A stretch of 42,402 bases of DNA from DATGHS01 sp035307785 (GCA_035307785.1 DATGHS010000449.1:1-42402); one strand, 5' to 3'; shown: positions 23,455 through 33,064, numbered from the stretch's first letter. The notes: a model not told the origin generated them from the sequence alone. Made by a program: numbers and translations.

Positions 23455-23904
23455 TTACAGGCCGGTCACCCAGGCGGGCGCGTGGGCCGAGATCGTCGGC
23501 TTCGCGACCACCTCGGTGGTGATCATGCCATCCAGGGGCAGACCGTCCTCGAATTTCATGACTTCGTAACTAGCGCGCCAGCCCTGGGCCTGGCTGCCGC
23601 CGGTCGCCTGGTCGAGCACCATCAGCTCGATGGCGGTGAGGTTCAGGAACGAACTTTGCAGGGCCAGCCAGTCGGCGTCGGCCGTGTCGTAGTTCATGCT
23701 CCACTCGGCCGAGTGCTTGATTAGCGTGCCCACGACCAGGTAATAGGCGCCGCCGCCGCGCGTGGAGGCGTTGAACTCGTCTTTCTCAGTCGGCGTTTTT
23801 TGATCCCGAATATTCAAAATCGCCAGCCACACAGGACTCGAATATGTTCCGACATTGCGGTAGGTCACCGCATTTTTCGATAGGAATTTCCCGGTGCTGC
23901 TCAT
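23455..23904 (-). CDS. Major tail tube protein
   Basis: A 149-residue protein, right size for a siphovirus tail tube subunit. It has strand-rich sequence (TYRNVGTYSSPVWLAILNIR ... KDEFNASTRGG) and a C-terminal EVMKFEDGLPLDGMITTEVV typical of tube proteins, where a late beta segment precedes APAWV. Gene order (connector, completion, terminator-like, this gene, chaperone, tape measure) supports it. Confidence 0.7.
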   Translation of the reverse strand: MSSTGKFLSKNAVTYRNVGTYSSPVWLAILNIRDQKTPTEKDEFNASTRGGGAYYLVVGTLIKHSAEWSMNYDTADADWLALQSSFLNLTAIELMVLDQATGGSQAQGWRASYEVMKFEDGLPLDGMITTEVVAKPTISAHAPAWVTGL

Positions 23905-23913
23905 TGCTTGACC

Positions 23914-24396
23914 TCACACGGTAACGCATCCCTGCAAGGAATCTTTCAGCTTCGGCAGCTCCGTTTCGAGCGCCAGCTGCATGAACGGCCGCGGCCGGTA
24001 GAAGAGGTTCTTCACTTCCGGCTGGGCCAGCGGATGCTTGCTCCCGTCGGGCGCGTAGAACATGGTTTGCACCACGCGCCGCGTGCCGCCTTCTTCGAGC
24101 GTTCGCAGCACGTCCTTGCCGCCCTTCTGGTTCAGCAAAATCGGCCCGATCACCACGCCCTTCGGGCGGTCCTGCCAGGCAAAGAAGATGTTCTGCTTCA
24201 CCAGACCCAGATGCGAACTCGGCGGCCGTCCCGGTTCGCTGATCTTCTTGCGGCTGCGGAGCGAACTCATGGCCCGCCGCCGGATAAAGGCCCCGACCTT
24301 CGCAAAGCCGCGCCGCATGCCGGCGTCGGCCTTGTTTTTCACCTGCTCCCGGTCGAAAAACAGCCGCTTCACCTCGAAGAGCTTCTGCTCGATCAT
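23914..24396 (-). CDS. Tail completion / minor tail protein (lambda Z-like)
   Basis: A 160-residue protein. The block RRRAMSSLRSRKKISEPGRP then PSSHLGLVKQNIFFAWQ resembles phage tail-completion proteins in which xSxPGxPP precedes a hydrophobic strand, and VVIGPILLNQKGG follows. These proteins join tail to head. Its start overlaps the preceding gene by four bases. Confidence 0.62.
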   Translation of the reverse strand: MIEQKLFEVKRLFFDREQVKNKADAGMRRGFAKVGAFIRRRAMSSLRSRKKISEPGRPPSSHLGLVKQNIFFAWQDRPKGVVIGPILLNQKGGKDVLRTLEEGGTRRVVQTMFYAPDGSKHPLAQPEVKNLFYRPRPFMQLALETELPKLKDSLQGCVTV

Positions 24397-24884
24397 CGCG
24401 GCCGCTGCTCCTTCCAGGTGATCTCGATGAAGGCCAGGAAGCTCCGTTCGCCCTTCAGTGCCTCGGGTAGGAGCGACAGGTCGATTTCCTGCTTGACCAC
24501 GTACACGTGCGTCCCGGCCGGCTGGTTCTCGTAATGGATCTCCAGGTTCTCCAGCGCATTGGCCACGGACTCCACCGTCTGCATCAGGCCGTCAACCCAG
24601 GCATTGGGAATCGCCGCGTTGGCGGCATTGCCCGGCGTCGCGTAGCGCTGCCGGAAGGCCAGCAGCGTGTGATACTCCTGAATCTTCTGCCCACGCGTCT
24701 GCAACTCCTCGGGAGTGATCTGAATCGGCACCGCTTCAACGGTCAGATTCGTCAGTTGCGTGAAGTCGTCATCCGGAGCCCAGGTCCGCGTCGCGCTGAA
24801 CTGGCCGTTCCAGTCCTGCCCGGCCTGGTTCAGCCATGCGACCAGGGCGTCGGCGATCGGTCCGGAGCGCTGCACCCAGGCCAT
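24393..24884 (-). CDS. Tail terminator-like protein
   Basis: A 163-residue alpha/beta protein (LTNLTVEAVPIQITPEELQT ... HVYVVKQEIDLSLLPEALKG). Length and position between the head closure-like and tail completion-like genes match tail terminator proteins. The ATG abuts the previous stop. Identification by synteny only. Confidence 0.55.
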   Translation of the reverse strand: MAWVQRSGPIADALVAWLNQAGQDWNGQFSATRTWAPDDDFTQLTNLTVEAVPIQITPEELQTRGQKIQEYHTLLAFRQRYATPGNAANAAIPNAWVDGLMQTVESVANALENLEIHYENQPAGTHVYVVKQEIDLSLLPEALKGERSFLAFIEITWKEQRPR

Positions 24885-25276
24885 CAGGTCACTCGCTTCG
24901 TGTGGATCCGCAGCAAAATGCCATATGGATCGCTGGGCCGGTAATGCTGCTCGCCGGGCGGCGCCTGCACTTCGTAGGCCCGTCCGTCATTGAGCGGGTT
25001 TGTGCCTGTCGGCGTGATCACATCACCCTTGACCGGCTTCGCCACACCGAGCGCGACCAGGTCGGCCGCTTCCATCAGCACGTCGGCATCGTCCCATTCC
25101 AGCCGGCTCACGCCGCGGGCGTCGGAGGTCCGGAACGCCGTGCGGCCAATGATGCCGGTCACCCGGCCATTGCTCACCACGCCCGCTTGCGTGTACGTGA
25201 ACGGCTGGCCGACGAGCGCCTTCAATCGGTCGGCCAGGCGCTGCTGGGCCGCTTGCAGGAGGTCGCTCACGCTCAA
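24884..25276 (-). CDS. Head-tail joining / head closure protein
   Basis: A 130-residue protein. The C-terminal layout RAYEVQAPPGEQHYRPSDPY then GILLRIHTKRV matches small head-closure proteins, which end in a YEV..P....SD..G..LRIHT-like strand pair. The middle includes KGDVITPTG. It follows the decoration genes and starts four bases inside the previous ORF end. Confidence 0.62.
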   Translation of the reverse strand: MSVSDLLQAAQQRLADRLKALVGQPFTYTQAGVVSNGRVTGIIGRTAFRTSDARGVSRLEWDDADVLMEAADLVALGVAKPVKGDVITPTGTNPLNDGRAYEVQAPPGEQHYRPSDPYGILLRIHTKRVT

Positions 25277-26256
25277 ACCCCGTTCACACTCTGTTCCGCA
25301 TTCCGGACGTTCAGCCAGTCCACGTAAGCCTCAAACGGCGTGGCGTTGGCCGACTTGGCGCACCAGACCAGGAGCTTCCAGGCCAGGGCGGCCGCGGAGA
25401 CGTTGAACGCCGTGCCCGTCAGGACCGGCACGCCATCCACGTACAGGGCCGCGGCAGCCGGATTACGCAGATCGATCCAGATTTCAAAGCGCGTGCTCGC
25501 CGTGTAGGTCTTCGTGGAGCTTGTGGCGGCGGTCGTGTTCGTGCCGTCCTGCGAGAGGAACTGAATGGCCGTCGAATTCCCGGTCAGCAGGATCCCGATC
25601 AATTGCGTGATCGAGGTCAGCGTGGTCGCATGCGTGCCTGAGGCGATGCCGACGAAAAGCTGGGCATTACTGGCGCTGCCGCCGTTGACCACCGTGACGC
25701 CCATTTCGATGATCGACTTGGCACCGGGCGCGAAGCCGTCATTGCCGAGGGCATCGACCTTCTGGGCCTCGTTGGCCGTGTCGAGGACGAAGTCCCAGCC
25801 GCCGCGCGGATTGAGCGCTGGGACACCGGCGGTCTTGATGATCGCCGTGGTAAAGGGGTCGCGGCCCAGGTCGTAGTCGTAAAAATGCGGTCGCCGGCCG
25901 GGCACGTTCAGGTTGACGGTCAGCGACTGATCGGTCGTCAGGGCGTCGCCCACGGCCCGGCCGAGGTAAAAGTCCCGGTTATTCGCCCCGCTGTTGATCC
26001 GTTTGAAATGGGCTAAGGAATTCACGCGATCCCAGTAGACGTGGCCGCCGTCGAGGACCGCGATCCCGGTGGTCTTGGGCACCGTCACCATGCCCGAGCT
26101 TTCGAAGCGTGCGGTATCGTTCAGGGCGACAGCGCTCAGACCCTTCAAATAGCCGGTTTGCCCGTCGCGCAATTGCCAGAGCTTGCCGGCAGCATAGGCG
26201 GCCTGCGCCTTGAACTGCTGGTCATCGAAGTCTCGGGCTCGTACTGCGTCGCTCAT
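25273..26256 (-). CDS. Capsid decoration protein (DUF2190-like N-domain) with C-terminal jelly-roll
   Basis: A 327-residue protein. Residues about 40-115 carry a DUF2190-like decoration block: VPKTTGIAVLDGGHVYWDRV then NNRDFYLGRAVGDA. The remainder (about 125-327) is a separate beta-rich domain (FDYDLG..., KTYTASTRFEIWIDLRNPAA). It probably decorates the capsid, with the C-domain exposed. A second decoration gene of the same overall plan lies at 27885-28754. Confidence 0.68.
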   Translation of the reverse strand: MSDAVRARDFDDQQFKAQAAYAAGKLWQLRDGQTGYLKGLSAVALNDTARFESSGMVTVPKTTGIAVLDGGHVYWDRVNSLAHFKRINSGANNRDFYLGRAVGDALTTDQSLTVNLNVPGRRPHFYDYDLGRDPFTTAIIKTAGVPALNPRGGWDFVLDTANEAQKVDALGNDGFAPGAKSIIEMGVTVVNGGSASNAQLFVGIASGTHATTLTSITQLIGILLTGNSTAIQFLSQDGTNTTAATSSTKTYTASTRFEIWIDLRNPAAAALYVDGVPVLTGTAFNVSAAALAWKLLVWCAKSANATPFEAYVDWLNVRNAEQSVNGV

Positions 26257-26275
26257 CGCTCACCACGGCCTGTTC

Positions 26276-27115
26276 TCAATCCAGAGGCCTGTCGCCCGGA
26301 TCGTGCTCGGCGCCTTCCGGGTAATCTTCATCCGTGCGGTATTCAGTCCCTTCGTCGTCCCAGTGCCCCAGCGGCTGCTTGGTCGCCCAGACCTTGAGGC
26401 CGGCGGCTAGTTGCAACCATTCCGACCAGGCCCAATCCTCCGAGAGGCCGCAGGCCAGAAACTTGCCGTTTTCGAGCTTGCCGACGTTATCGAACGACTG
26501 GAAGCCCGGAAAAAAGGGCGCCTCGACCCATGGCTCGGTAAAGCGGCACGTCCAGAGCCCCGTGTTGATCGCCAAAATGTCGCCCGCGCGGGCGACGCCG
26601 AACAGTTCTTGCACATCCTGGAGGTTGAACACGTCCGGCAGCTGCTTGAGTTCCTTCAACGTGATCCTACGCATGCTGCCGTCGTTCACGTTGCGAATGC
26701 CCGTGGTCGTCAGATAGCGCGTGTCCTTGATCGGCACCACCGCCGAAATCACGTCGGCGCCAACTGCACGCATCCGGTCAATCTGCTCGTCGCACCACGC
26801 AACCTCCGGCACGATGTCGTCGTGCTGCATGGCGAAGTGCGTGATGCCGTTTTTCTCCCGCAAATTCAGTGCACAGGCCCAGAGCGTATTGAATGCCCGG
26901 CAGAGGATGCTGATCTTGCTGCGGCCAATCTGCAGCCGGCCGCGGCCCACCGGCCGGATCACCTTCACTTTTCCCGGCGCCTCGTCCTTCAGGCCGTCCT
27001 GCCCGGGCGCCTGATAGCCCGGCCGCCGCGGCAGGGCCAGATACACGCATTGTTCGATCGCGGGCGGCTGCGTACCGGCATCCTCAAGATCCGGTTGTAA
27101 TTCTGCTGCCTGCAT
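26276..27115 (-). CDS. Glycosyltransferase-like protein in the head gene cluster
   Basis: A 279-residue protein. The pattern ITHFAMQHDDIVPEVAWCDE has a hydrophobic strand and an Asp pair (HDD at 98-100), followed by GADVISAVVPIKDTRYLTTT. It fits a GT-A fold nucleotide-sugar enzyme, with the Asp pair binding metal. The C-terminus is acidic and disordered (DEGTEYRTDEDYPEGAEHDP). It overlaps the methyltransferase end by one base. Motif evidence is weaker than for the two other glycosyltransferases. Confidence 0.52.
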   Translation of the reverse strand: MQAAELQPDLEDAGTQPPAIEQCVYLALPRRPGYQAPGQDGLKDEAPGKVKVIRPVGRGRLQIGRSKISILCRAFNTLWACALNLREKNGITHFAMQHDDIVPEVAWCDEQIDRMRAVGADVISAVVPIKDTRYLTTTGIRNVNDGSMRRITLKELKQLPDVFNLQDVQELFGVARAGDILAINTGLWTCRFTEPWVEAPFFPGFQSFDNVGKLENGKFLACGLSEDWAWSEWLQLAAGLKVWATKQPLGHWDDEGTEYRTDEDYPEGAEHDPGDRPLD

Positions 27116-27855
27116 CAGCGGTTCTCCTTCCAGCGCTGCAGCAGGCCTTCGCTGGCCCGGCTGCTGTATACTCCCTGCATCGGCACCCTAAAGAAGCCGG
27201 GCTTCCTCTTCCGAAATGCGAAGTGCATCATGGCGGAATGCTCCTTCGCTCGTTCCTGGTGGCGGGCGACGTCGGCGGGCTCGTACACATCCGCATGCCA
27301 GCCGGTCGCGATCTCGTGCACCACCCAAACCACAATGTCGTAAGCGTTTTCCGCGGCCAGGTCCGCCACCAGCGTGGGCTGGTAGTTGAAAAACCCGTGA
27401 TCGAGCCAACCCCACAGGGGCACCGCATGCACCATCAGGCCGCCGGGCTTCGTAGCCTCATGCACGCTTTCCCAGACCTGCCGCTGGTCGAAAACATGCT
27501 CGTGCGTGCCGGTGTTGATCACGATGTCGAAGCGCTCCAGCATCTCTACCGGCAGCGGTTCATTGAGATCGTGCCGGATCGCCCCTTCGGCGCCCGGATC
27601 CAGGTCAATCGCCACGCGCTTCGGCCGCCGCAGCATGAAATGGTAGTACCAGTCCGCCACGGTCCAGGGGTTGATTACCCGCGGCCATTTGTCATCGCAG
27701 TCTGGAAATTCCTTCCGGTCCGCGTGAAAGTCCTTTTCCGGCACGTCGCCGTACCAGTTGGCCCGGCCGATTTCCAAAACTGCCGGCCGGTCGGGAATCA
27801 GACCGGCGCCGCGCAAGTAGCGCCAGACGCGCCGGTCGCCTCCGGTGATCGCCAT
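27115..27855 (-). CDS. Class I SAM-dependent methyltransferase
   Basis: A 246-residue protein from the ATG at 27855, placed six bases after GGAGG; an ATG two codons upstream is an alternative. It has motif I-like VLEIGRANWYGDV, motif II-like acidic strand KRVAIDLDPGAEG, motif IV-like FDIVINTGTHEHVFD and the post-motif GGLMVHAVPLWGW. Its substrate is not evident. Pairing with a glycosyltransferase-like gene suggests sugar or virion modification. Confidence 0.72.
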   Translation of the reverse strand: MAITGGDRRVWRYLRGAGLIPDRPAVLEIGRANWYGDVPEKDFHADRKEFPDCDDKWPRVINPWTVADWYYHFMLRRPKRVAIDLDPGAEGAIRHDLNEPLPVEMLERFDIVINTGTHEHVFDQRQVWESVHEATKPGGLMVHAVPLWGWLDHGFFNYQPTLVADLAAENAYDIVVWVVHEIATGWHADVYEPADVARHQERAKEHSAMMHFAFRKRKPGFFRVPMQGVYSSRASEGLLQRWKENR

Positions 27856-27884
27856 GCACATCCTCCGTGAGAATCCTTCACCGC

Positions 27885-28754
27885 TTACTTGCGGCGTTTT
27901 TCGACAAGCAATTCCAGCAGCTGCACCACGTTGCCGGTCGACTGGGCACTTTGCGTGTCGGTCACCTCGATGGTCACCGCCGTGCCGGTGTTGATATTCG
28001 TGTTCGCGAGATACGAGGCTTGACGGTTCAAGGCACTCGCGAAAGCGATGTCGCCCACCGCATAGAACGTGCCGGAGTTGCCGACCGTCGGGAAAATCAG
28101 GTCCGCCTCGATTATGAAGGCGCCATTGGCAGCGACGTTCTGCGCGCCCGTGGCGAAGATCTGCGTGAACGTGTTGGCCGCGGTCAGAATCTTGAGCTTG
28201 ATATTGTTCGTGTTCGTGGAGTTCTGCGCGGTGACCACGCCGGTCGCCTTGATGTGCAGCATGTCGCCCTGGACCAATTGATTCGCGGGAATCACGGCCG
28301 TGGTCGCGAAAGCGGTCTCGGCGGCGAGGTTCGTCAGGTTGTCGTTGGCACCGGCACCGAACTGGTAGAGCATACCCGTGTCGTCGCTCGGATCGTGCGC
28401 CACGCTCACCGTCGTGGAGGTGGCCGTGTCGCTCAACGTGTCGTTGGCCAGGCCGACGATCCAGCCGAAGGGAACACACTGGCCGCCGGAAGCGGCGGTC
28501 ACTTTTTTGGCGGTCGGATCCCAGTAGACGTAGGTGCCCACCGGGTAATAGTTCTGGTCAGCGGTCATCTGGTAAATGCCGCCGCGGACGGCCAAGGCAT
28601 CCAGAGTCTGCCCGCCGGTGTAGGCCGGAATGTCCTCGTGGGCGACGCAGGGCATATTGCCGAGCACGACCACGTCGCCGGCGTTCACGGCAACCGACTC
28701 GGTATACGGCTGCATGATCGGCTTGCCGCGGATGAAAGAAGCGCTAACGCTCAT
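27885..28754 (-). CDS. Capsid decoration protein with C-terminal virion domain
   Basis: A 289-residue protein just downstream of the major capsid gene. The N-terminal about 110 residues are DUF2190-like (VNAGDVVVLGNMPCVAHEDI ... YPVGTYVYWDPTAKKVTAAS). Residues 130-289 form a beta-sandwich (MLHIKATGVVTAQNST, NNIKLKILTAANTFTQIFA) ending in a helix (VVQLLELLVEKRRK). A capsid-cement role is likely, with the C-domain displayed outside. Confidence 0.7.
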   Translation of the reverse strand: MSVSASFIRGKPIMQPYTESVAVNAGDVVVLGNMPCVAHEDIPAYTGGQTLDALAVRGGIYQMTADQNYYPVGTYVYWDPTAKKVTAASGGQCVPFGWIVGLANDTLSDTATSTTVSVAHDPSDDTGMLYQFGAGANDNLTNLAAETAFATTAVIPANQLVQGDMLHIKATGVVTAQNSTNTNNIKLKILTAANTFTQIFATGAQNVAANGAFIIEADLIFPTVGNSGTFYAVGDIAFASALNRQASYLANTNINTGTAVTIEVTDTQSAQSTGNVVQLLELLVEKRRK

Positions 28755-28818
28755 GGAAAAATCTCCCGTTGGAGCGGCCGCTGGCCGCGTTCAATCAAAT
28801 CCCCTGCGAAAAATCAGA

Positions 28819-31299
28819 TCAGGCGCCGGCGTTGTAGACGCCGCCGCGGAAGTTCTGTTGTGTCACGCCAAACGGCATCACGCCGCGAATACTGATACCG
28901 AGCTTGTCAAATTGGTAATCCGGAGAAGCCTGGAGCACGGCCGGCGTATCCACGCCGTTGAGGAAGGCGACCTCGATCACCGGCAGGGCGACCGGGTCGA
29001 ACAGAATCCAGAAAGCCGTCGTCGAGTTGCCGTAGCTGGCGTTTTCGATGTAGCGGCTCATCACCGGCTTCGCGAAATTACGCCAGATGTTCTTGTTCGG
29101 CGTGCTGGTGAACGAACTCGTCGAGGCCAGGCCGGCAGCGACGATGTATTCGGCTTCGAGGAGAGTCATGGCCGTAGACCAGTTGGTCGGACCAAACAGG
29201 AGGATCGGTTGCGTGCCGTCGAAGCCGAGCGGGTTGCCGTTGGGGTCGATCTGATTATCGAAAAGGGCCTTGCCCGACTTGAGCGTGGTCGCCGAGAGCG
29301 CCGCGCCCGAGTCCTTGTTAGCCAGGTAGGCCGTGCCGGCTCGTTTCGCCGCGGCCGTCGTGCTGCTGGTCGTGCGCCAGAAGGCGTTGCCGTCGTCGCC
29401 GTTCGGAGCGGCCACGCCATTAACGGTCGTAGCCGATGCCATCGCGGCCCAGAGCGACCAGAAATAATCGTTGAGCGCCAACCCGGCGCCTTGACCGATC
29501 TTCATGGGCGATCCGGTCAGTATGCTCAGGTCGTCGTTGACGATATGCGTCCAGGGAATCGTCAGAATGCGACCGTAGGGGTTTGCCTGGTTGGCGAAGG
29601 CCTGGTCGCCCAGCGAGGCGTTGGACAGTTCGCCGCTGGAGCCGATCTGCTTGTACATCACGTCGCCGAGCAAGTTGATCGATTTCGTGGGTCTGAAGTC
29701 GTTCACCGGGCGAATGCCGGCGATTTCGCGCCAGGCTTGTTCCACAAACAGGTAGCCCTGCAAGGCGAACTTGTTCAATACGTTCGCCAGGACGTTGGAA
29801 ATCGACATATTGCTGGCGCCTTCGGCGCGGATGCCGGGGCGTTCGAGATGATCCCATTCCGCGAGCATGGAGCGCACGCCCAACTCGCTCTTGAGGTCGA
29901 GGTGATTCTGGCTGCCCATGGCGCGGAAGGCCAGATCGAACATCTGGTGCAGGGTGATCCGGTCCTTGAAGAGCGTGTGCGCCGCCTGCTGCACCTGGTC
30001 GGTGTAGCGGGTTTTGAGTTCGCCCTGGGTCTCGCGCTGCAGCCGCTCGGAAACCCGGCGAATGCGCCGGCCATCCGGTGCCGTATCGGCATAGAAGCTA
30101 TCGTCTTCCAGCTTGAACTGGTGCCGGGCTGCGTGCAGGATTGCCGCCTCCAGCACCGCTTCGCTGACTTCCGGCTTGCTGGTCGAATAGCCAAGGCCGC
30201 CGGGCAGGCCCACGCCGCCGGCGGGTCGGCAGGCCCGCAGGGCGGTAAGTTCCGCCTTCTCCGGAGTCCAGTTGTGTTCGATCGCGTGCGCGGCCAGGTT
30301 CACCTTGACCTTGGCGCCGTTGTGCTCGACTTCGCATTCGACGACGTTGTGCCGCTTGACCGCGGCGGTGATGTCGCTCTGGCGCTTATGTTCCGCTGCG
30401 GTCTGCTTGCGCAGATCATCAAGGACCTTAGCGGCCTCGATGCGCAGGGCGGCGGCGGACTTGGATTTCTTTTCCTCTTCCTCCTCCTCGTCGTCCTCAT
30501 CGCCGTCGTCGTCTTCCTTGGCCGAGGCCTTTTTCGCCATCGACTTCTTGAGGGCGGCGCGGGCCTCATCGGCGGTCATCTCGTCGATTTCCGCGTCCGT
30601 GTAGGAGCACTTCGAACCAGCCGCCTTGAGTTCGGCCATCAGTTGCTTGAGGGCCGCGTGGAACGGATTCATTGGTTTCCCCTGTGAAGCGTGAACGTCG
30701 GCCGAAGTTTTGCCGTCGGCACCGAGCGGCACAAATGAATGCTCGCCGAGCTCCGTCTCGCGTGAAATCGTCATGGGTCCGGTAATGGTCCGGCCGTTGA
30801 CCTGCGTTTCCTCGCCGGCTTCGAGGAACTCCGTGCGGATCGGATTGGCGCCAACGCTCATTTGCCAGCGGAAGCCGTTGGCGGCCGGAATCGTGACTTT
30901 GTCGGTGTGCTGCTTTTCCCCGCTCAGCACGCCCTCGACCTGAACTCCCGATTTGTCGACTTTGACGCTGGTGGTGTGGCCGACAATCTGTTCATGATCG
31001 TGTTGCCGCAGGACCGGTTGCGTCTGGCTGGGGGCCCGCACGCCGTCCAGGTCGATGATGATCTTGTTCCACCAGCCATCCGGCCGCATCGCCTCGCCGG
31101 TGTAGGAAGTGCCGCTAAACGTCGGCAGCTTCTTGTCGCCCTCGGCCGCCTGGATGCTGACGCCGCCCGTGCTGGTGATGCGGAATTCCTTGGGCTCGTC
31201 GCGCTTCGCCTGCAGGGCGGGCTTGGCGGCCTGAATCTTTCTCTTGGCCTTGCGCTCCTGGTGCGCGCGAATCCGGCGCTGCTTGCGGTTAAGCGGCAT
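28819..31299 (-). CDS. Prohead protease - scaffold - major capsid fusion protein
   Basis: An 826-residue protein combining three functions. Residues about 40-205 resemble an HK97-type prohead protease: His100 and His102 in RQHDHEQIVG and Ser148 in FRWQMSVGANP, then GEHSFVPLGADG. About 215-330 is a helical, acidic scaffold-like linker (KEDDDGDEDDEEEEEEKK). About 340-826 is the major capsid region. Autocleavage would release the shell protein. The start ATG behind GGAGG is preferred over one ten codons upstream. It overlaps the portal gene end by 11 bases. Confidence 0.8.
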   Translation of the reverse strand: MPLNRKQRRIRAHQERKAKRKIQAAKPALQAKRDEPKEFRITSTGGVSIQAAEGDKKLPTFSGTSYTGEAMRPDGWWNKIIIDLDGVRAPSQTQPVLRQHDHEQIVGHTTSVKVDKSGVQVEGVLSGEKQHTDKVTIPAANGFRWQMSVGANPIRTEFLEAGEETQVNGRTITGPMTISRETELGEHSFVPLGADGKTSADVHASQGKPMNPFHAALKQLMAELKAAGSKCSYTDAEIDEMTADEARAALKKSMAKKASAKEDDDGDEDDEEEEEEKKSKSAAALRIEAAKVLDDLRKQTAAEHKRQSDITAAVKRHNVVECEVEHNGAKVKVNLAAHAIEHNWTPEKAELTALRACRPAGGVGLPGGLGYSTSKPEVSEAVLEAAILHAARHQFKLEDDSFYADTAPDGRRIRRVSERLQRETQGELKTRYTDQVQQAAHTLFKDRITLHQMFDLAFRAMGSQNHLDLKSELGVRSMLAEWDHLERPGIRAEGASNMSISNVLANVLNKFALQGYLFVEQAWREIAGIRPVNDFRPTKSINLLGDVMYKQIGSSGELSNASLGDQAFANQANPYGRILTIPWTHIVNDDLSILTGSPMKIGQGAGLALNDYFWSLWAAMASATTVNGVAAPNGDDGNAFWRTTSSTTAAAKRAGTAYLANKDSGAALSATTLKSGKALFDNQIDPNGNPLGFDGTQPILLFGPTNWSTAMTLLEAEYIVAAGLASTSSFTSTPNKNIWRNFAKPVMSRYIENASYGNSTTAFWILFDPVALPVIEVAFLNGVDTPAVLQASPDYQFDKLGISIRGVMPFGVTQQNFRGGVYNAGA

Positions 31300-32770
31300 T
31301 CGCGGCCTCCGCTCCGGCTTCGTCTTCATCGATGCGCACCTGCTTCTTGAGCGGCTCGCCGAATTCCAGGCCCAGCGCTTCGATCTCCCTTTTCTCCCGG
31401 GCCTGCTGCTGCAGCACTTCCTGGTAGTCGTAACCGCGGGCGGCCCAGAAACGTTCGAAGGTCTCCGTGCCGGCGTTGAGCTGGTCGATGTCGGCCTTGG
31501 TTTCGGCGGCGATGTCCATGGCCGGAAAACCGGGCCAGTGCCATTTGTGGACGCAGGTTTCGTATGCCGCGCCTGCGGGCAGAAGGCCGGGAACCATTAC
31601 GGCTTCCTCGAACCAGGCGCGGAAAATCGCTTCGAGCACGATGCGATCACAATCGGCCCGCTCGACGAGCAGGCCCTGGCGGTAATTGATGTGGTCCAGG
31701 CGCGCCGACGAGAAATTGAACTTCTGCGACGTTCCCAGCGCGAGATTGAGCGGGTAATTGAGCGGCCGGCAGGCCTCGCCGAGACATTTCTCCTGAAACA
31801 TCTCGTAGGTCGTCGCGGGCTGGCTGGAGACGAATTGCTTGAGCTTTGCGCCCCAGGGCGTGGTCACCATCATGCCGCGGTCAATCGGCAACTTGTCGAA
31901 CGGCGTGCCGGCCGTGTTCGCGTTGGTCGTGGCCGCCGGAATGTCCTGCAGGTTGGCCGGCGCCTCGGTTTCCAGAACGGCGGTGATGTTGGCGGCATTG
32001 TTGGCATTCAGGATCACGGCCTTGCGGAAGCTGCGCAGCTCGGCGAACAGGTCCAGCGACGGCGTGAATACCGGCACGCCGCGCACCTGGCCGGGGCGGA
32101 ACTTCGGGAACCAGTGAATCACGTGCCGGGCCGGAATCTTCTCCACCTTCATGGGGTTCAGATCCGGGAAATAAAAGTCGCCGGGGTGATGCTTGAGCAC
32201 GTGGTAGGCCACGGGCCGGCCGGTCACCGGATGCAGGTCGAGCCCATCGACCCACAGTTCGGTAAGGTTCTTCGGCGCGGGCGTGGTGACCTGGTCCGCT
32301 TCCACGTCCACCGGGTACAGCTTGACGGAGCTGTACAGATCCTCAACCGTCTTTAGGATCAGGAACCCTTCGCCGTCAACCGTTTTCGCGAGCTTGGCGG
32401 TGCGGAGCTTTTCGACGAGGCCGACTTCCTTCGCCCAGTCCTGCCAGGCCCGCTCGATTTGCTTGCCGCCGTTTCCAGCGACCTGGAGGGTGGGGCCTGT
32501 ACCAATGAGGTCGTCGGCGTTCGAATTGCAAATGCCGAAGAGGTAGGGATTATTGGAGACTTCATAGCGGCTTCGCATGCGCAGCATGCGCCGGGTCTGA
32601 AAATTGTTGGCGGCCTTGGCCGACAAATAATCGGCCATCCACCATTGGCGCTGATTTTCGTCGGTCCAGAGGGCGTTGTCGTACCGGGCCTTGACCTGGT
32701 GGTGCTGCGCGGTCCGGGCAGGAGCGCTCTTCGCGCCCAGGCCCGTCAAGTTGCGCAGCCACTGGAGCAT
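31289..32770 (-). CDS. Portal protein, lambda B-like
   Basis: A 493-residue protein starting MLQWLRNLTGLGAKS. The portal core is recognisable from NNPYLFGICNSNADDLIG (around 80-100), the crown and stem region GRPVAYHVLKHHPGDFYFP, KIPARHVIHWFPKFRPGQVR with GVPVF, and NFSSARLDHINYRQG near the C-terminus. Portals form the dodecameric DNA gate at one capsid vertex. TGATG coupling joins it to the small upstream gene. The C-terminal tail is acidic. Confidence 0.88.
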   Translation of the reverse strand: MLQWLRNLTGLGAKSAPARTAQHHQVKARYDNALWTDENQRQWWMADYLSAKAANNFQTRRMLRMRSRYEVSNNPYLFGICNSNADDLIGTGPTLQVAGNGGKQIERAWQDWAKEVGLVEKLRTAKLAKTVDGEGFLILKTVEDLYSSVKLYPVDVEADQVTTPAPKNLTELWVDGLDLHPVTGRPVAYHVLKHHPGDFYFPDLNPMKVEKIPARHVIHWFPKFRPGQVRGVPVFTPSLDLFAELRSFRKAVILNANNAANITAVLETEAPANLQDIPAATTNANTAGTPFDKLPIDRGMMVTTPWGAKLKQFVSSQPATTYEMFQEKCLGEACRPLNYPLNLALGTSQKFNFSSARLDHINYRQGLLVERADCDRIVLEAIFRAWFEEAVMVPGLLPAGAAYETCVHKWHWPGFPAMDIAAETKADIDQLNAGTETFERFWAARGYDYQEVLQQQAREKREIEALGLEFGEPLKKQVRIDEDEAGAEAANAA

Positions 32771-33024
32771 CAACCGATTCCGTTGTCGAAGTTGACCAGT
32801 CCGCCCAGGCCGCTGGCGCCGTTGTCGGCCATGGCGCCGGCCGGGATGAGCTTCGAGAGGTACAAGCCGCGCTGATGCAGCCCCACGCCGGCGGCGAGTT
32901 TCAGGTACTGGTCGGCTTTGATGAGCGACTCGATCGACTGCTCGCGCACGCTGCCGGCATCGCCGGAAACTTCCAGCGGCTGGCCCGCGGCGGTGGTGAT
33001 CGTGGGGGTCAAATCGTTGGCCAT
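32770..33024 (-). CDS. Small protein upstream of portal
   Basis: An 84-residue protein (MANDLTPTITTAAGQPLEVS, a helix SVREQSIESLIKADQYLKLA, then GLYLSKLIPAGAMADNGASG). It lies where many siphophages encode a small head-tail connector such as gpW, but no motif confirms this. TGAGG precedes the start. Its stop overlaps the portal start. Confidence 0.58.
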   Translation of the reverse strand: MANDLTPTITTAAGQPLEVSGDAGSVREQSIESLIKADQYLKLAAGVGLHQRGLYLSKLIPAGAMADNGASGLGGLVNFDNGIG

Positions 33025-33064
33025 GAAGCGCCTCAGAGGAGAGAACAGGCGGGCGAGCCAAACG

